A stretch of DNA of 64,000 bases from JAVBOO01 sp031550435 (GCA_031550435.1 JAVBOO010000034.1:1-64000); one strand, 5' to 3'. Positions 36,011 through 45,294 are shown, numbered from the stretch's first letter. A program made the numbers and translations. The notes: generated by a model not told the origin, from the letters alone.

Positions 36011-36842
36011 AAGTATCCTCCTAAAACTGTTTCAAGTGGTATTTTTCTCCGCCATAACAGTATACCTCATTAACAGCTAAAGTAAATATTACTTCAACAA
36101 CAAAATATGAAAACGCCTGTTTTGTTGCCGGAGTAACGAGAAAGCAAATTTCGCTTGCAAAGTCCGGTTCTGACCCAAACGTCTATATGTAGCGGGGCGT
36201 GAAATGCCCCGTTATGCGCAGCTTGAAAAGAGGTTTTAACCGGCGGCTGTTTTACGCTTTCGAACTGCCGGCGCGCACGTTTCCGATCCGGAAAACTCGA
36301 CTTTGCAGTGCAGCATTAGATTGCGTTGTGTGTGAAGCAGGCGATAGCTCTTGTCGGTATAACAGCCACAGCTCCGAGAGGGTTGCCGGTGAAGCCGCCG
36401 AATCCTTCGCGCCCGAACGGTGTGAAACCGCCGCTGCAAGAAGAACCGATGGGGCACGCCGGGGGTGCGCCCCCGGCCCATACTGTTTTGCTGCCGGTAT
36501 CGAACCGGCGCCTGCGTTTGTACTGCGTCGCCGTTACTGATGCGACAATTACAGTCGGTTAAGACAATATCGGTCTTAAACGACTGTAGAACGTCGGGCG
36601 TTAAATGGCAACGGTGCAATACCGTCTTTTTAACCGGTCCCGGTATAAAACTCCATTCGGCTTAGAATTTTAAAGCCCCCAAATAGGGCTTTCTAAATTC
36701 GTTGCCGAAAGTTTTTCTGCGCTACGAAAAATTCGAGTTTTGCACCATTGTCAAATCATTCGCTAAACTTGTCGCATAAACCCTATTAGGCCCTTAGGCC
36801 GGTGTAAGGGGGGCGATAAAACCGTATTATTTAATCGGGGGA
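36011..36842. other. 832-base gene-free region with mixed repeats
   Basis: Contains a partial family B hairpin (ACAACAAAATATGAAAACGCC and GTTTTGTTGCCGGAGTAACG, 36090-36140), a very GC-rich hairpin (GCCGGGGG/CCCCCGGC, about 36459-36478), a TCGTTTAAG-type element like the one at 1-240 (36548-36595), the element ACAATGGTGCAAAACTCG on the minus strand (about 36746-36763), and family A copy 5. Several short open frames exist but none has a credible start or family. Confidence 0.6.
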
Positions 36843-36860
36843 TCAATAACTTCCGCGGTA
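36760..36860 (+). repeat. Interspersed repeat family A, copy 5
   Basis: CATTCGCTAAACTTGTCGC, CTTAGGCCGGTGTAAGGGGG, ATAAAACCGTATTATTTAAT and GGGGGATCAATAACTTCCGCG. The last 18 bases overlap the 3' end of the recombinase gene at 36843. Confidence 0.72.
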
Positions 36861-38630
36861 ATACTCGACTTCCTCCGCGGTATTCAGCCCGTAAATATCA
36901 AGAGTAAAACGGATATCGATTTTGCCGCGGTAAATGTGAATACTGTCAATAAGTTTTCTAAGCAGTTCTTTTTTGCTTTTGAAATCGGCGGTTTCGTATT
37001 CTTTTTCAGGGTCGAAAGCAGCGGGATAAGCATCTTCAATACTCTTAAACTCGTTCAGTTTTTCCAGCAGGGACAATTTGTGCCGCTCAAGCTCCTTAAT
37101 ATACAAGTCAGATTCTTTTGCTTTTTGCGCCGTTATTAGGGCAAGCTTTTCTTTGTGTAATTCTTCCTCGGCCGTTAAGCATTTTATTATTTCGTTATTC
37201 AGGTCGGCAAGTTCTGTCTCGGATTTTTGGATAATGCGGATGAGCCGGGTGCATTCTTTTCTGTGGTTATCAATTATTGCTTTCTTTTTATTTTTAATAA
37301 TATCTTTAATTGTATTTTTTTTATTATTTGCTGCTCTTATATCATTAATTTTATCACTTATAATGTCTTTCGTTTTATCTTCGTTGTTGTCAGCCCGGAC
37401 GGATCTGAGACAGTTGTGAACTTCTTCGATTACAACGGCTTCTGTCCGCTTAGCGCCGTAACCGAATTGACCGCCGCATTTACCCTGCTTTGTTTTTTGG
37501 GGGCAGCTGTAGTAATCGGACGTGTAGGTCACGGTTTCGCCTGAGCGTTTCAGCGTTCTTTTTGCCGCACGGGTTCTGTGTGCCGATTTTGTGCCGCAGT
37601 GACCGCAATACGCAAGTCCGAGCAGCAGTAAGTCGTTCGCGTGCTTTGACCCGGGGTTTGTTCTTGTATTGCGTTTTTCGAGATTTTCGTTTGCAAGCGC
37701 CCATGCTTTTTCGTCTACAATGACAAGTTCTTCTACGGTATCTCTCGAATGCGTCCAATTTTCGGGGGCTGTCCGCTGCTTGCCGTCCCTGAGATTTCTG
37801 ACCTTGCCGGATACATAATCTCCTTTGTAAATCGGGTTCCGGATTGTTCTTATAACGGCTTGAGCCGTCCACACGTTTCCGTTTTTTGTAGGTATGTTGT
37901 TTTTGTTTAGGTATCCGGCCATTTTTCGACTGCCGAAATCCTCTTTACCGCAGAATGAAAAGATTTTTTTCACGACCGGGCTTTCTTTATAATTAATGAC
38001 CAGCTTTTTCCGCTCGTGACCCTTTCGGTTGAATTCTTCGGAGCAAACAAGGTCATAACCATACGGGGGAGGGCCGCCTCTGAATTTTCCTTCCCGCACA
38101 AGCTGCCTGTGTTTTTCGGCAACTCGTATTGAGATTTTTTCGCTTTCGCCGCCCGACTGCCAATAACGTATATAGTTTATCAGCTTGTCGGTCCTGTTAT
38201 CAAAGCGTTGCTGCCCTTCCTCAACGCTCCAGACTTCTACACCGTTTGCAACAAGCCATTCCGCGATGAAAGAAGTTTCGTCTTCGCGCCGCCCCAAACG
38301 GTCGAACATGAAGACAAGTAAAACGTCAAACTCTTTACTTTTTGCATCATTTTTCATTTGCAGCAGAACACCGCGCCGGCTTTCGGAGTTGTGATAGCCG
38401 GAAACGCCTTTTTCGATATATTCCCTGTCAAACTCCCAAGAAGGGTTTTTACTTATAAAGCTCAGGCACGCTTTTCTTTGCATTGGTATGTCGTCCTCTT
38501 CAAGCTGCATTTTCGTACTGACGCGGTAAAAGCAGGCGACTTTTTTTGCAGTGCGCGCCGGCGGGATAAAGGGCGCGGCTTGAAAAGCTCGGTCGTTTTT
38601 TTTATGCCCGGAAGCGCCTAAGACGTTCAT
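36843..38630 (-). CDS. Large serine recombinase (second of a pair)
   Basis: 595 aa from the ATG at 38630 (GGGGGTG upstream). Domains: serine resolvase/invertase catalytic domain (about 30-180) with FYRVSTKMQ holding the nucleophile Ser and FMFDRLGRREDE holding the catalytic Arg; recombinase DNA-binding domain (GGPPPYGYDL, NGNVWTAQAVIRTIRNPIYKGDYVSGK); zinc ribbon (YCGHCGTKSAHR...YYSCPQKTKQGKC); a long coiled coil (about 425-530). Probably integrates or excises a mobile element. It starts 18 bases after its paralogue. The last residues EEVEYYRGSY are encoded by repeat A/B sequence. Confidence 0.93.
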   Translation of the reverse strand: MNVLGASGHKKNDRAFQAAPFIPPARTAKKVACFYRVSTKMQLEEDDIPMQRKACLSFISKNPSWEFDREYIEKGVSGYHNSESRRGVLLQMKNDAKSKEFDVLLVFMFDRLGRREDETSFIAEWLVANGVEVWSVEEGQQRFDNRTDKLINYIRYWQSGGESEKISIRVAEKHRQLVREGKFRGGPPPYGYDLVCSEEFNRKGHERKKLVINYKESPVVKKIFSFCGKEDFGSRKMAGYLNKNNIPTKNGNVWTAQAVIRTIRNPIYKGDYVSGKVRNLRDGKQRTAPENWTHSRDTVEELVIVDEKAWALANENLEKRNTRTNPGSKHANDLLLLGLAYCGHCGTKSAHRTRAAKRTLKRSGETVTYTSDYYSCPQKTKQGKCGGQFGYGAKRTEAVVIEEVHNCLRSVRADNNEDKTKDIISDKINDIRAANNKKNTIKDIIKNKKKAIIDNHRKECTRLIRIIQKSETELADLNNEIIKCLTAEEELHKEKLALITAQKAKESDLYIKELERHKLSLLEKLNEFKSIEDAYPAAFDPEKEYETADFKSKKELLRKLIDSIHIYRGKIDIRFTLDIYGLNTAEEVEYYRGSY

Positions 38631-38648
38631 ACGGCACACCCCCACTTT

Positions 38649-40256
38649 TTATCGTAAATTAAATAAGTCGGATTTAAAGCGGACATCGATTTTATCGGCA
38701 TATATGTAAACGCTGCCAACCAGTTTGGCCAACAGCATTTTTTTAACTTCCTGCGGGGCGTCCTCAAATTCATATTTCCAGTTTGGCGTCATTTTACGGG
38801 CATCCGAAGACGTTGCGATATCCGACGGTTTGCTATCAAGCTCTGTCGAAATTTTCTTTTTGCCGCGTTGCAATTGTTCTAATTGTATCTCTTTGAGTTC
38901 AATGATTTTCGAAAGCTGCTCCGATGTGAAATCGCTTTCTCCGGTTAGGCACCTTGCAATTTCGATGCACAGTACCTCGATTTCTTTTTCCGTTTTTTCG
39001 ATTCGCATATTGATTCCGGACAGCTCGTTTTTTTTTGTTTGTAAAGCATTGGCTTGCATACCCTCAATTTTAGCCGACAGGTCAGTTTTTTTCAGCATAC
39101 CCAGATAGCTGTAGACTTCTTCTAAAATTATCGGGTCGATTTTTCTTTGGCTGTATGTTGACGGCCCTTTGCAAACGGTTTTTGAGCTGCGCTTTAGGCA
39201 AATATATTTTGGCTGCATGTATCTTATTTCTTTGCCGTCGGACTTGCGCGTCCATTTTTTCAACGCGTACCTGGATGTCATAGGCATACCGCAATAGCCG
39301 CATTTCGTGTGGCTGACAAACAACAAAGGGCCTTTTGTCTGTACAGGGTAGCTTCCTGTTTTCTCTTTTCGCGAATTGCGAATATCTTCGGCCTTATTCC
39401 ATATCGCTTCGTCCACGATTGCCAGTTCTTTCTGCACTTCTTCCGAGTATATCCAAGCTTCGGGTTCTGTGCGCTTTCTTAGGCCTCTTTCCGACCTTCT
39501 CTTTCCCGATACATAATATCCTTTGTAAACAGGATTTTTCAGCAGGCACATAACGCTGTTTGCGGTCCACGCATTTCCCCGCTTTGTCGGTATTTTTCTT
39601 TCGTTGAGATATGCGGCGGTCTTATAACCGCCGTAACCGTATTCGGTAACCAGGTTAAAAATTGTTCTGACAACTTTGCTTTCGTTCTCGTCGAGCGCTA
39701 ATTTTTTCAGCTCATAGCCTTTGTTGTTCCTAACGCCTGATTTTATGAGCGTATAGCCGTAGGGAGCGCCGCCGCCCCTGAACTTACCCTCCTCGACCAT
39801 TTGTTTATGCTTTTCTCTGACGCGGATAGAGGTTTTTTCGCTTTCGCCGCCCGACTGCCAAAAACGGATGTAATTCATCAGCTTGTCTGCGCGGTTGTCA
39901 AACTTCTGCTGCCCTTCTTTAACGCTCCAAACTTCTATACCGTTGGCAACGAACCATTCTACTATAAACGGCGTTTCGTCTTCACGCCTGCCCAAACGGT
40001 CAAACATAAAAACAAGCAGCACATCAAACAAGCCGTTTTCCGCGTCTTTTCTGACTTGACGCAACACATCGCGCTGCTCTGCCGATTTATGGTAACCCGA
40101 TACGCCTTTTTCGGCATATTCTTTAGTAAGCACCCAACCGGGCATTGTTGAGATAAATTCACGGCAGGCGTTTTTCTGCATAGGTATCTCGTCTTCATAA
40201 ACTTGTTTTTTTGTCGATACTCTATACAGACAGGAAACCCGCACGGCTCTTGCCAT
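38649..40256 (-). CDS. Large serine recombinase (first of a pair)
   Basis: 535 aa. Same architecture as the neighbour: LYRVSTKKQ with the nucleophile Ser, FMFDRLGRREDETPF, recombinase domain (GGGAPYGYTL, KRGNAWTANSVMCLLKNPVYKGYYVSGK), zinc ribbon (TKCGYCGMPM...YICLKRSSKTVCKGP) and a coiled coil (about 380-470). RBS AGGGGG before the ATG. The two proteins are clear paralogues but diverged, as in the CcrA/CcrB pairs of SCC elements, where both act on the same att sites (analogy only). The cargo, if any, is not evident. Confidence 0.93.
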   Translation of the reverse strand: MARAVRVSCLYRVSTKKQVYEDEIPMQKNACREFISTMPGWVLTKEYAEKGVSGYHKSAEQRDVLRQVRKDAENGLFDVLLVFMFDRLGRREDETPFIVEWFVANGIEVWSVKEGQQKFDNRADKLMNYIRFWQSGGESEKTSIRVREKHKQMVEEGKFRGGGAPYGYTLIKSGVRNNKGYELKKLALDENESKVVRTIFNLVTEYGYGGYKTAAYLNERKIPTKRGNAWTANSVMCLLKNPVYKGYYVSGKRRSERGLRKRTEPEAWIYSEEVQKELAIVDEAIWNKAEDIRNSRKEKTGSYPVQTKGPLLFVSHTKCGYCGMPMTSRYALKKWTRKSDGKEIRYMQPKYICLKRSSKTVCKGPSTYSQRKIDPIILEEVYSYLGMLKKTDLSAKIEGMQANALQTKKNELSGINMRIEKTEKEIEVLCIEIARCLTGESDFTSEQLSKIIELKEIQLEQLQRGKKKISTELDSKPSDIATSSDARKMTPNWKYEFEDAPQEVKKMLLAKLVGSVYIYADKIDVRFKSDLFNLR

Positions 40257-40336
40257 AACCGTTACCCCCTAAGAGCATGTTTTTTATTGCCGGAGCACTA
40301 CAAAACTGAAATGTAATTTTGAAAGCTCGCAAATTA

Positions 40337-40558
40337 TTATTCAGTTTTTTCCCGAGAAGCCGACAGCATTCTTTCTATGTACAGATTTGAAAGTGTTTCG
40401 ATAATACTGTCCTCGTCTGTTGTTTTGCCTCTCGGAAAAAAGAGGTTAACCCACATCTTGTGTTTTTTGTTGTAACGCCGAAGGCATATTTCGCTGTCCG
40501 AGCGCTCTATTGTATACATGATTCCGCCTATAGTAATTGTTTCTTCCAAACTGCTCAC
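40337..40558 (-). CDS. Small protein of unknown function upstream of the recombinases
   Basis: 73 aa from a GTG at 40558; a TTG three codons in is better spaced from GGGGTGAG. Composition: ETITIGGIMYTIERSDSEICLRRYNKKHKMW, then a helix with SIIETLSNLYIERMLSASRE. The pattern (a beta-hairpin followed by a helix) resembles small accessory proteins found with serine recombinases in Firmicute elements, but I do not recognise a named family. It lies 80 bases before the first recombinase on the same strand. Confidence 0.6.
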   Translation of the reverse strand: MSSLEETITIGGIMYTIERSDSEICLRRYNKKHKMWVNLFFPRGKTTDEDSIIETLSNLYIERMLSASREKTE

Positions 40559-40872
40559 CCCGACGGCTTTACCGGTTCACCGATAATGTAAAGCCAAGCG
40601 ATACGCTCGGCATGTTGAAATTCCTGATGTGCCTGTGCCTGCATCAGTATATGACAAAGCCTATATTCAATATGACGCAGACTATGCAATGGTGTAAAAC
40701 TCGGGTTTGCTGCCGAAGTATACAGTAAGTTTAACGCCCACACGGAAAAATGCATATTGTTTAATTTTTTCCGGCATGAAAAAATCCGTAAAAGACTATT
40801 TATTTTTGTAGTTTATGGTATAATTGTCCGTGGAATATCTCTGAAAATAAAATTGACAGGGGTGATTAATGA
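40559..40872. other. Intergenic region between recombinase island and ATPase operon 2
   Basis: No gene. It contains the element GCAATGGTGTAAAACTCGGG (40687-40706), an inverted counterpart of the one near 36746-36763, and the operon 2 promoter. The rest shows no clear feature. Confidence 0.55.
40816..40824 (+). promoter_or_regulatory. Extended -10 promoter of ATPase operon 2
   Basis: TGGTATAAT: a TG dinucleotide one base before a perfect TATAAT (40819-40824). No good -35 is seen at 17 bases, as is usual for extended -10 promoters. Transcription would start near 40831, about 40 bases before the first gene. Confidence 0.6.
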
Positions 40873-41199
40873 TTGGCGGCTTTAGTGGTGCAAAGTATTA
40901 AAGAAGCCGAGGAGCTTGCGGCCTCGATTGTGAGACAAGCTTCCGAGCAGGCAAAGGAGCTTCTTAAAAACTCTGAAGCTGACGCTTTGATGCAGAAAAA
41001 CAGGATTTTGGAGGATGCAAGGCTGGAAAACAAGAAGAAGGCAGAATCTGCCGAGCAGAAAACAAAAGAATCTTGTGACAGGCAAAGGACGGACAGCGAA
41101 AAAGAGCTTGAGGCTTTTGCAAAGTCGGCGCTGCAAAAAAAGGACAGGGCCGTTGCCTTGCTTATGGAAAGGATAGTGGGAAGCCTTGGCAATAGTTAA
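40873..41199 (+). CDS. ntpF: V-type ATPase subunit G/H (NtpF position), operon 2
   Basis: 108 aa, almost wholly charged helix (KEAEELAASIVRQASEQAKEL...), fitting the peripheral-stalk subunit. TTG start at 40873, with AGGGGTG 8 bases upstream; an ATG at 40869 opens only a very short frame. Overlaps subunit I by 14 bases. First gene of the operon, the same place as ntpF in Enterococcus hirae. Confidence 0.75.
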   Translation: MAALVVQSIKEAEELAASIVRQASEQAKELLKNSEADALMQKNRILEDARLENKKKAESAEQKTKESCDRQRTDSEKELEAFAKSALQKKDRAVALLMERIVGSLGNS

Positions 41200-43159
41200 A
41201 ATGAAAAGCTTTCTCGCCATTGTTCCGAAACAGCATCAGGAAAGGCTGCTGCCGCTTCTTCAAAGCTATGGCGGTGTGCATTTCAAGCAGCTTTCACCCG
41301 ATGAGGACAAGCTTTACCTTTCAAAAGAAGCTCACAGCGACAGACTCAATTTTTATGAAAACGAGCTTGCAAAGGTTCGCTATGCCATCTCAAAAATCGA
41401 GAGTCTTGCTCCGAAAAAAGGCGGATTGCTCGGCGCTCCGATAAAAAAGATGTCAGGAAGCGAGTATGACAGTTTTTTGAGCGGCTATGACTACGAGAGC
41501 GTCTACGCGAAAATCAAAGGCATAGACGATTCGCTGGTTGCTATCAAGGCAGAGCGCTTGAAGCTGATTCTCGAGAACGACACGCTTAAGCAGTGGATAC
41601 AGCTGGACGTTTCGCAAGAGGAGCTTGGCTCCCTCAAAAGCGTTTCCTGCAATTTCGGAACGGTCAGCAAAGTCGCTTTGGCGGAGTTCCTTGAGGATAT
41701 GTCCGAATACGAAACAGTTTATATCGAAAGCCTCGGCTACGTAAAAGATGACGAAATGCTGCTTGTCATCAGCCCGAAGGACATTAACGATGAGGTTCAG
41801 GACTATATGAAGCAACTCGGCTTTTCTAAGCTCGGAGTTCCGCACAGCGGTATATCGAAAGAGCGGATAGCCGAAAACCTTAAAACTCTTAACAGTCTGA
41901 ACGCCCGTCTTTTGACTAAAGAAGACGAAATCAAACAAACGGCCGCGGAGTTTGAGTCCTTGAAAATCTGCGAGGACTGCCTTGTCACTCTTTACGGCAG
42001 AGAAAAGGTATGCGAAAACTTCCTGAACTCGGCGGCAATCACATGGCTTGAGGGTTATGTTCCCGTTGAAGACTCGGCAAAGCTCAAGAGCATTATAAGC
42101 TCTGTTTGCGGCGAAGAGTGCTATATCGAGGAAGAAGACGTTCCGAAGGACTCAGAAGACGTTCCGATTAAACTCAAAAACAACAAAATCGTTTCTGCTT
42201 TCGAGAGTGTAACAGAGATGTATTCGCTCCCGAAATACAGCGAGTTTGACCCGACGCCGATTTTTACGCCGTTCTACATGCTGTTTTTCGCCTTTATGAT
42301 AGGAGATATGGGTTATGGGTTATTGATGGCGGCGGCGACAGCATTTGCGCTAAAGTTCATGCACCTGAGAAAAGGTTCGAGAAGGTTTATGAGCTTTTTC
42401 TTCTGGCTTGGAGTCGCAACTATCGTAGTGGGACTGTTATTCGGCTCGATGTTCGGTTTTACCGTATTTGCTCCGATAAGCTCGGTCAACGAGTTCGGAG
42501 AAGCAGTCAAGACTCCGGTTTTAGATTCGTCAAACGGTATTGAGCAAATGCTTATTGTTTCGCTGGCGATAGGTTTTTTCCAAGTGGTATTCGGTCTTTG
42601 CGTCAGGGGAGCACTGCTCATCAGAGACAAAAAGTACTGGTCTGCCGTGTTTGACGCGCTGTTCTGGATTACCGCTCTTTCAGGCGCTATAGGCATGATA
42701 ATCGGCGCTGTGGGCATACTTCCTCCTATTTGGGGGGAAATATCCAAATGGAGCTTCTGGCTTAGCATCGCCGGACTTTTGCTCACGCAGGGAAGAAGCG
42801 CGAAGACTATCGGAGGAAAGATCGGAACCGCAATTTACGCGGTCTACGGCATCACAGGCTTTGCGGGCGATCTGGTGTCGTACACGAGACTTGTTGCTCT
42901 CAGTCTTTCGGGAGCCTATATCGCGTACTCGTTCAACCTTATGTCGGGCATGATACCGGCAGGAATCCCAAGATTCATAATAGGCGGAGCAATCTTTTTG
43001 GTCGGTCAGGCGCTTAACTTCGGTTTGGCGGCGCTCGGCGCATATGTGCACACCTGCCGCTTGCAATATGTTGAGTTTTTCAGCAAATTTTACAGCGGCG
43101 GAGGCGTGAAATATCAGCCGTTTAACAAGGGCAACAAATATGTGGAGATTGAAAAATAA
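41186..43159 (+). CDS. ntpI: V-type ATPase subunit I (a), operon 2
   Basis: 657 aa. Starts MAIVKMK at a TTG inside the previous gene; the family normally begins M-A-x-x-K-M, which supports this start over the ATG at 41201. Soluble arm to about residue 370, then about seven to eight membrane helices from FYMLFFAFMIGDMGYGLLM. Channel arginine R568 in GDLVSYTRLVALSLSGAYIA, the form seen in NtpI-type proteins. Forms the ion half-channels beside the K ring. Confidence 0.94.
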   Translation: MAIVKMKSFLAIVPKQHQERLLPLLQSYGGVHFKQLSPDEDKLYLSKEAHSDRLNFYENELAKVRYAISKIESLAPKKGGLLGAPIKKMSGSEYDSFLSGYDYESVYAKIKGIDDSLVAIKAERLKLILENDTLKQWIQLDVSQEELGSLKSVSCNFGTVSKVALAEFLEDMSEYETVYIESLGYVKDDEMLLVISPKDINDEVQDYMKQLGFSKLGVPHSGISKERIAENLKTLNSLNARLLTKEDEIKQTAAEFESLKICEDCLVTLYGREKVCENFLNSAAITWLEGYVPVEDSAKLKSIISSVCGEECYIEEEDVPKDSEDVPIKLKNNKIVSAFESVTEMYSLPKYSEFDPTPIFTPFYMLFFAFMIGDMGYGLLMAAATAFALKFMHLRKGSRRFMSFFFWLGVATIVVGLLFGSMFGFTVFAPISSVNEFGEAVKTPVLDSSNGIEQMLIVSLAIGFFQVVFGLCVRGALLIRDKKYWSAVFDALFWITALSGAIGMIIGAVGILPPIWGEISKWSFWLSIAGLLLTQGRSAKTIGGKIGTAIYAVYGITGFAGDLVSYTRLVALSLSGAYIAYSFNLMSGMIPAGIPRFIIGGAIFLVGQALNFGLAALGAYVHTCRLQYVEFFSKFYSGGGVKYQPFNKGNKYVEIEK

Positions 43160-43183
43160 TCATTAAATCATAGGAGGAAACAA

Positions 43184-43669
43184 ATGAAATTAACCGATAT
43201 CCTTATTAACTATGGCGGCTATATCTTTGCGGCACTCGGAGCGGCAATTGCGGTTTTTTGGGCCGGCGTAGGTTCATCAAAGGGTTGTAACATCGTTGGT
43301 AAGGCCGCTACCGGCATTATTACCGAAGAGCCCGAAAAATTCGGTCAGGCTCTTATTCTCCAACTTCTTCCCGGTACACAGGGGCTTTATGGCTTTATTA
43401 TAGGCTTCTTAATCGTCGTTACAAAAATTTCGACAAGTCCTTCGCTTTCACAGGGCATTTATCTGCTCTTCGCGGCAATGCCGGTTGCTGTAGTCGGATA
43501 TTTTTCTGCAATACTCCAGGGCCAGGTTGCCGCATCGGGTTTGCAGATTCTTGCAAAAAATCCTTCTCAGACCACAAAGGGTATCATTTTCGCGGCTGTT
43601 GTTGAGACATACGCAATTCTTGGCTTTGTTGCATCGATCATTATGTTGTTCGTAACCTATCCGGCTTAA
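43184..43669 (+). CDS. ntpK: V-type ATPase subunit K (c-ring), Na+-type double hairpin, operon 2
   Basis: 161 aa with four membrane helices formed by two fused c-hairpins. The first hairpin lacks the carboxylate but has LLPGTQGLYGF (L62, T65, Q66); the third helix has Q112 (LQGQ); the fourth has E141 (VVETYAILGF). These match the E. hirae NtpK sodium ligands L61, T64, Q65, Q110 and E139 with shifts of one and two residues. A sodium-coupled rotor is the best reading (established family knowledge plus inference). TAGGAGG precedes the ATG. Confidence 0.95.
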   Translation: MKLTDILINYGGYIFAALGAAIAVFWAGVGSSKGCNIVGKAATGIITEEPEKFGQALILQLLPGTQGLYGFIIGFLIVVTKISTSPSLSQGIYLLFAAMPVAVVGYFSAILQGQVAASGLQILAKNPSQTTKGIIFAAVVETYAILGFVASIIMLFVTYPA

Positions 43670-43714
43670 GCCGAAGGGACAGATTAACGCAAACAATAAG
43701 AAATGGGGCTTGAA

Positions 43715-44296
43715 ATGTCCGATTTGAATAAATTACTCATAAAAATTAAAAATGATGCCGCGGAAAAGGCGGCGCAGATTATAAAAACCGCCGAGGAGCA
43801 GGCAAAGGAACATAAAGAGGCCGTTCTTGCCGAAGCACAAAAGGAAAGAGCCGCCATGATAAAATACGGCTGCGAAGAAGTGGCAAGGATAGAGACGCAG
43901 ATGCTGGAGCAGCATAAGCTCTCTCTCAGAGACAGGCAGATAGAAATCAAGCACGGTGTTATTGACGAGGTTTTTGAGGCAGCACTCGAAAAACTCAACA
44001 GGCTGCCCGATGATGAGCTTTTGAAGTTTGCCGTTTCGAAGCTTTCCGGCTACGGTCGACTTGACGGATACACCATTTTGTTTCCGGAAAAATCCGGGCT
44101 CAATGCCGAGAAGGTTAATGCGGCTCTTTCCGCAAAGGGCATAGGCGCAAAACTCGGCGATTACTCCGGCGATATGAAGACGGACGGAGGTTTTATGCTG
44201 TTTTCGGGAAGTATTGAACACAATTACAGCTTCGGCTCGCTTGTCGGGTTTGCTAAATATGAGATGATCAATGAAGTTTCCGATATTTTGTTTTAA
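43715..44296 (+). CDS. ntpE: V-type ATPase subunit E, operon 2
   Basis: 193 aa from the ATG at 43715, chosen because GGGG lies 6 bases upstream; an ATG at 43703 is in frame but has no good ribosome site. Long N-terminal charged helix (LLIKIKNDAAEKAAQIIKTA), then a C-terminal head with KTDGGFMLFSGSIEHNYSF, the GG-F / N-x-S-F pattern of subunit E. Peripheral stalk. Confidence 0.88.
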   Translation: MSDLNKLLIKIKNDAAEKAAQIIKTAEEQAKEHKEAVLAEAQKERAAMIKYGCEEVARIETQMLEQHKLSLRDRQIEIKHGVIDEVFEAALEKLNRLPDDELLKFAVSKLSGYGRLDGYTILFPEKSGLNAEKVNAALSAKGIGAKLGDYSGDMKTDGGFMLFSGSIEHNYSFGSLVGFAKYEMINEVSDILF

Positions 44297-44307
44297 AGGG
44301 GGAGCAT

Positions 44308-45294
44308 ATGAAAAGTGAAAGCTTTATAGAGTGTTCCGCCTATATCAGAGTGCTTGAAAAGCGTCTGCTAAACCATGCCGAAATGCTCAGACTGTCTGAC
44401 ACGGCAGATTTTGGGGATTTTTTACGTGCGCTGACCCAGCTCAGCAATGGGTATGATTTCTCGCAGACAACCAACTATGAAGAGCTGTCGAATGCGCTTG
44501 TCGAGATGCATCGCAGTGTCTATGCCGAGGCCTACAAGCTTTCGGGAGAAGAACATGCCATAGTTGACCTTATAGCTGCCAAATATGATTTTTTAAATCT
44601 AAAGTCATATGTTAAGGCTGAATTTTCTTCTAAAAAAATCAAACCGTCCTATCTATACCTGACGGAGCGCCAGTATCGCTTTGACGGCGAAACGGAGGAC
44701 ATGCCCGAGCATCTCAAAGAGGCAGCCGAGGATATGAGATCCGCTTATCTTGAGGCGAAAAATGCCGAGTTTATTGACATAACGGCAGACAAAAACCTGT
44801 TTAAGCATCTTTTCGGGCTTTGCAGAGACATAGACAACGAGTTTGTAACCAAATACGTTGAGCTTTATGTCGACTGCCTTAACATCAAGATACTCATGCG
44901 TTCAAAGTCTATGGAAAAAGGTTCGAGATTTCTTAACAAAGCGCTGGTAGACGACGGTATGACGGAGCGCAGTTATTTTCTAAACCACTATGACGTGCCG
45001 GCTGAGGCTCTGTCGGCTAAGTTTTCGTTCAAATATTTCGGCGGACTGTTCGCGGATGCCCAGTCCGACTATGAAAGAACCGGAAATTACGCCAAGCTGG
45101 AAAAACTTTTGGATAACCGCCTTGTCGAGCATGTCAGGCAGGCGAAATACATTGCCTACGGGCCTGAGATCCTTATGGCATGGGTTTTGTCTAAGGAAAA
45201 CGAAATCAGGCAGCTCAGGATTCTTGCGGCAGGCAAGCAGAACGGGCTTGTTTCTGACCTGATACGGGAAAGGCTGCGTGATCAGTATGTATAA
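44308..45294 (+). CDS. ntpC: V-type ATPase subunit C (AC39/d type), operon 2
   Basis: 328 aa. AC39-type helical protein: SAYIRVLEKRLLNHAEMLRL at the start (usual Y-x-x-x-R-x-x-E-x-x-L-L), YDFLNLKSYVKAEFS in the middle, and a C-terminal YGPEILMAWVLSKENEIRQLRI. AAAGGGGGAG precedes the ATG. Overlaps subunit F by 17 bases. It is the rotor-ring adaptor between the central shaft and the c-ring. Confidence 0.92.
   Translation: MKSESFIECSAYIRVLEKRLLNHAEMLRLSDTADFGDFLRALTQLSNGYDFSQTTNYEELSNALVEMHRSVYAEAYKLSGEEHAIVDLIAAKYDFLNLKSYVKAEFSSKKIKPSYLYLTERQYRFDGETEDMPEHLKEAAEDMRSAYLEAKNAEFIDITADKNLFKHLFGLCRDIDNEFVTKYVELYVDCLNIKILMRSKSMEKGSRFLNKALVDDGMTERSYFLNHYDVPAEALSAKFSFKYFGGLFADAQSDYERTGNYAKLEKLLDNRLVEHVRQAKYIAYGPEILMAWVLSKENEIRQLRILAAGKQNGLVSDLIRERLRDQYV

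Noticed and set aside
36480..36520. Possible tRNA T-arm (GGTATCGAACCGGCGCC)
   Set aside because: No matching acceptor, D or anticodon stems could be found on either side.
36199..36619. Three overlapping open frames on both strands (up to 127 codons), rich in Pro, Arg and Gly
   Set aside because: They come from GC-rich hairpin and repeat sequence; none has a credible start or recognisable domain.
40819..40871. ATG at 40869 as start of ATPase subunit G in operon 2
   Set aside because: The frame closes after ten codons; the TTG at 40873 continues into the full helical protein and has a well-placed ribosome site.
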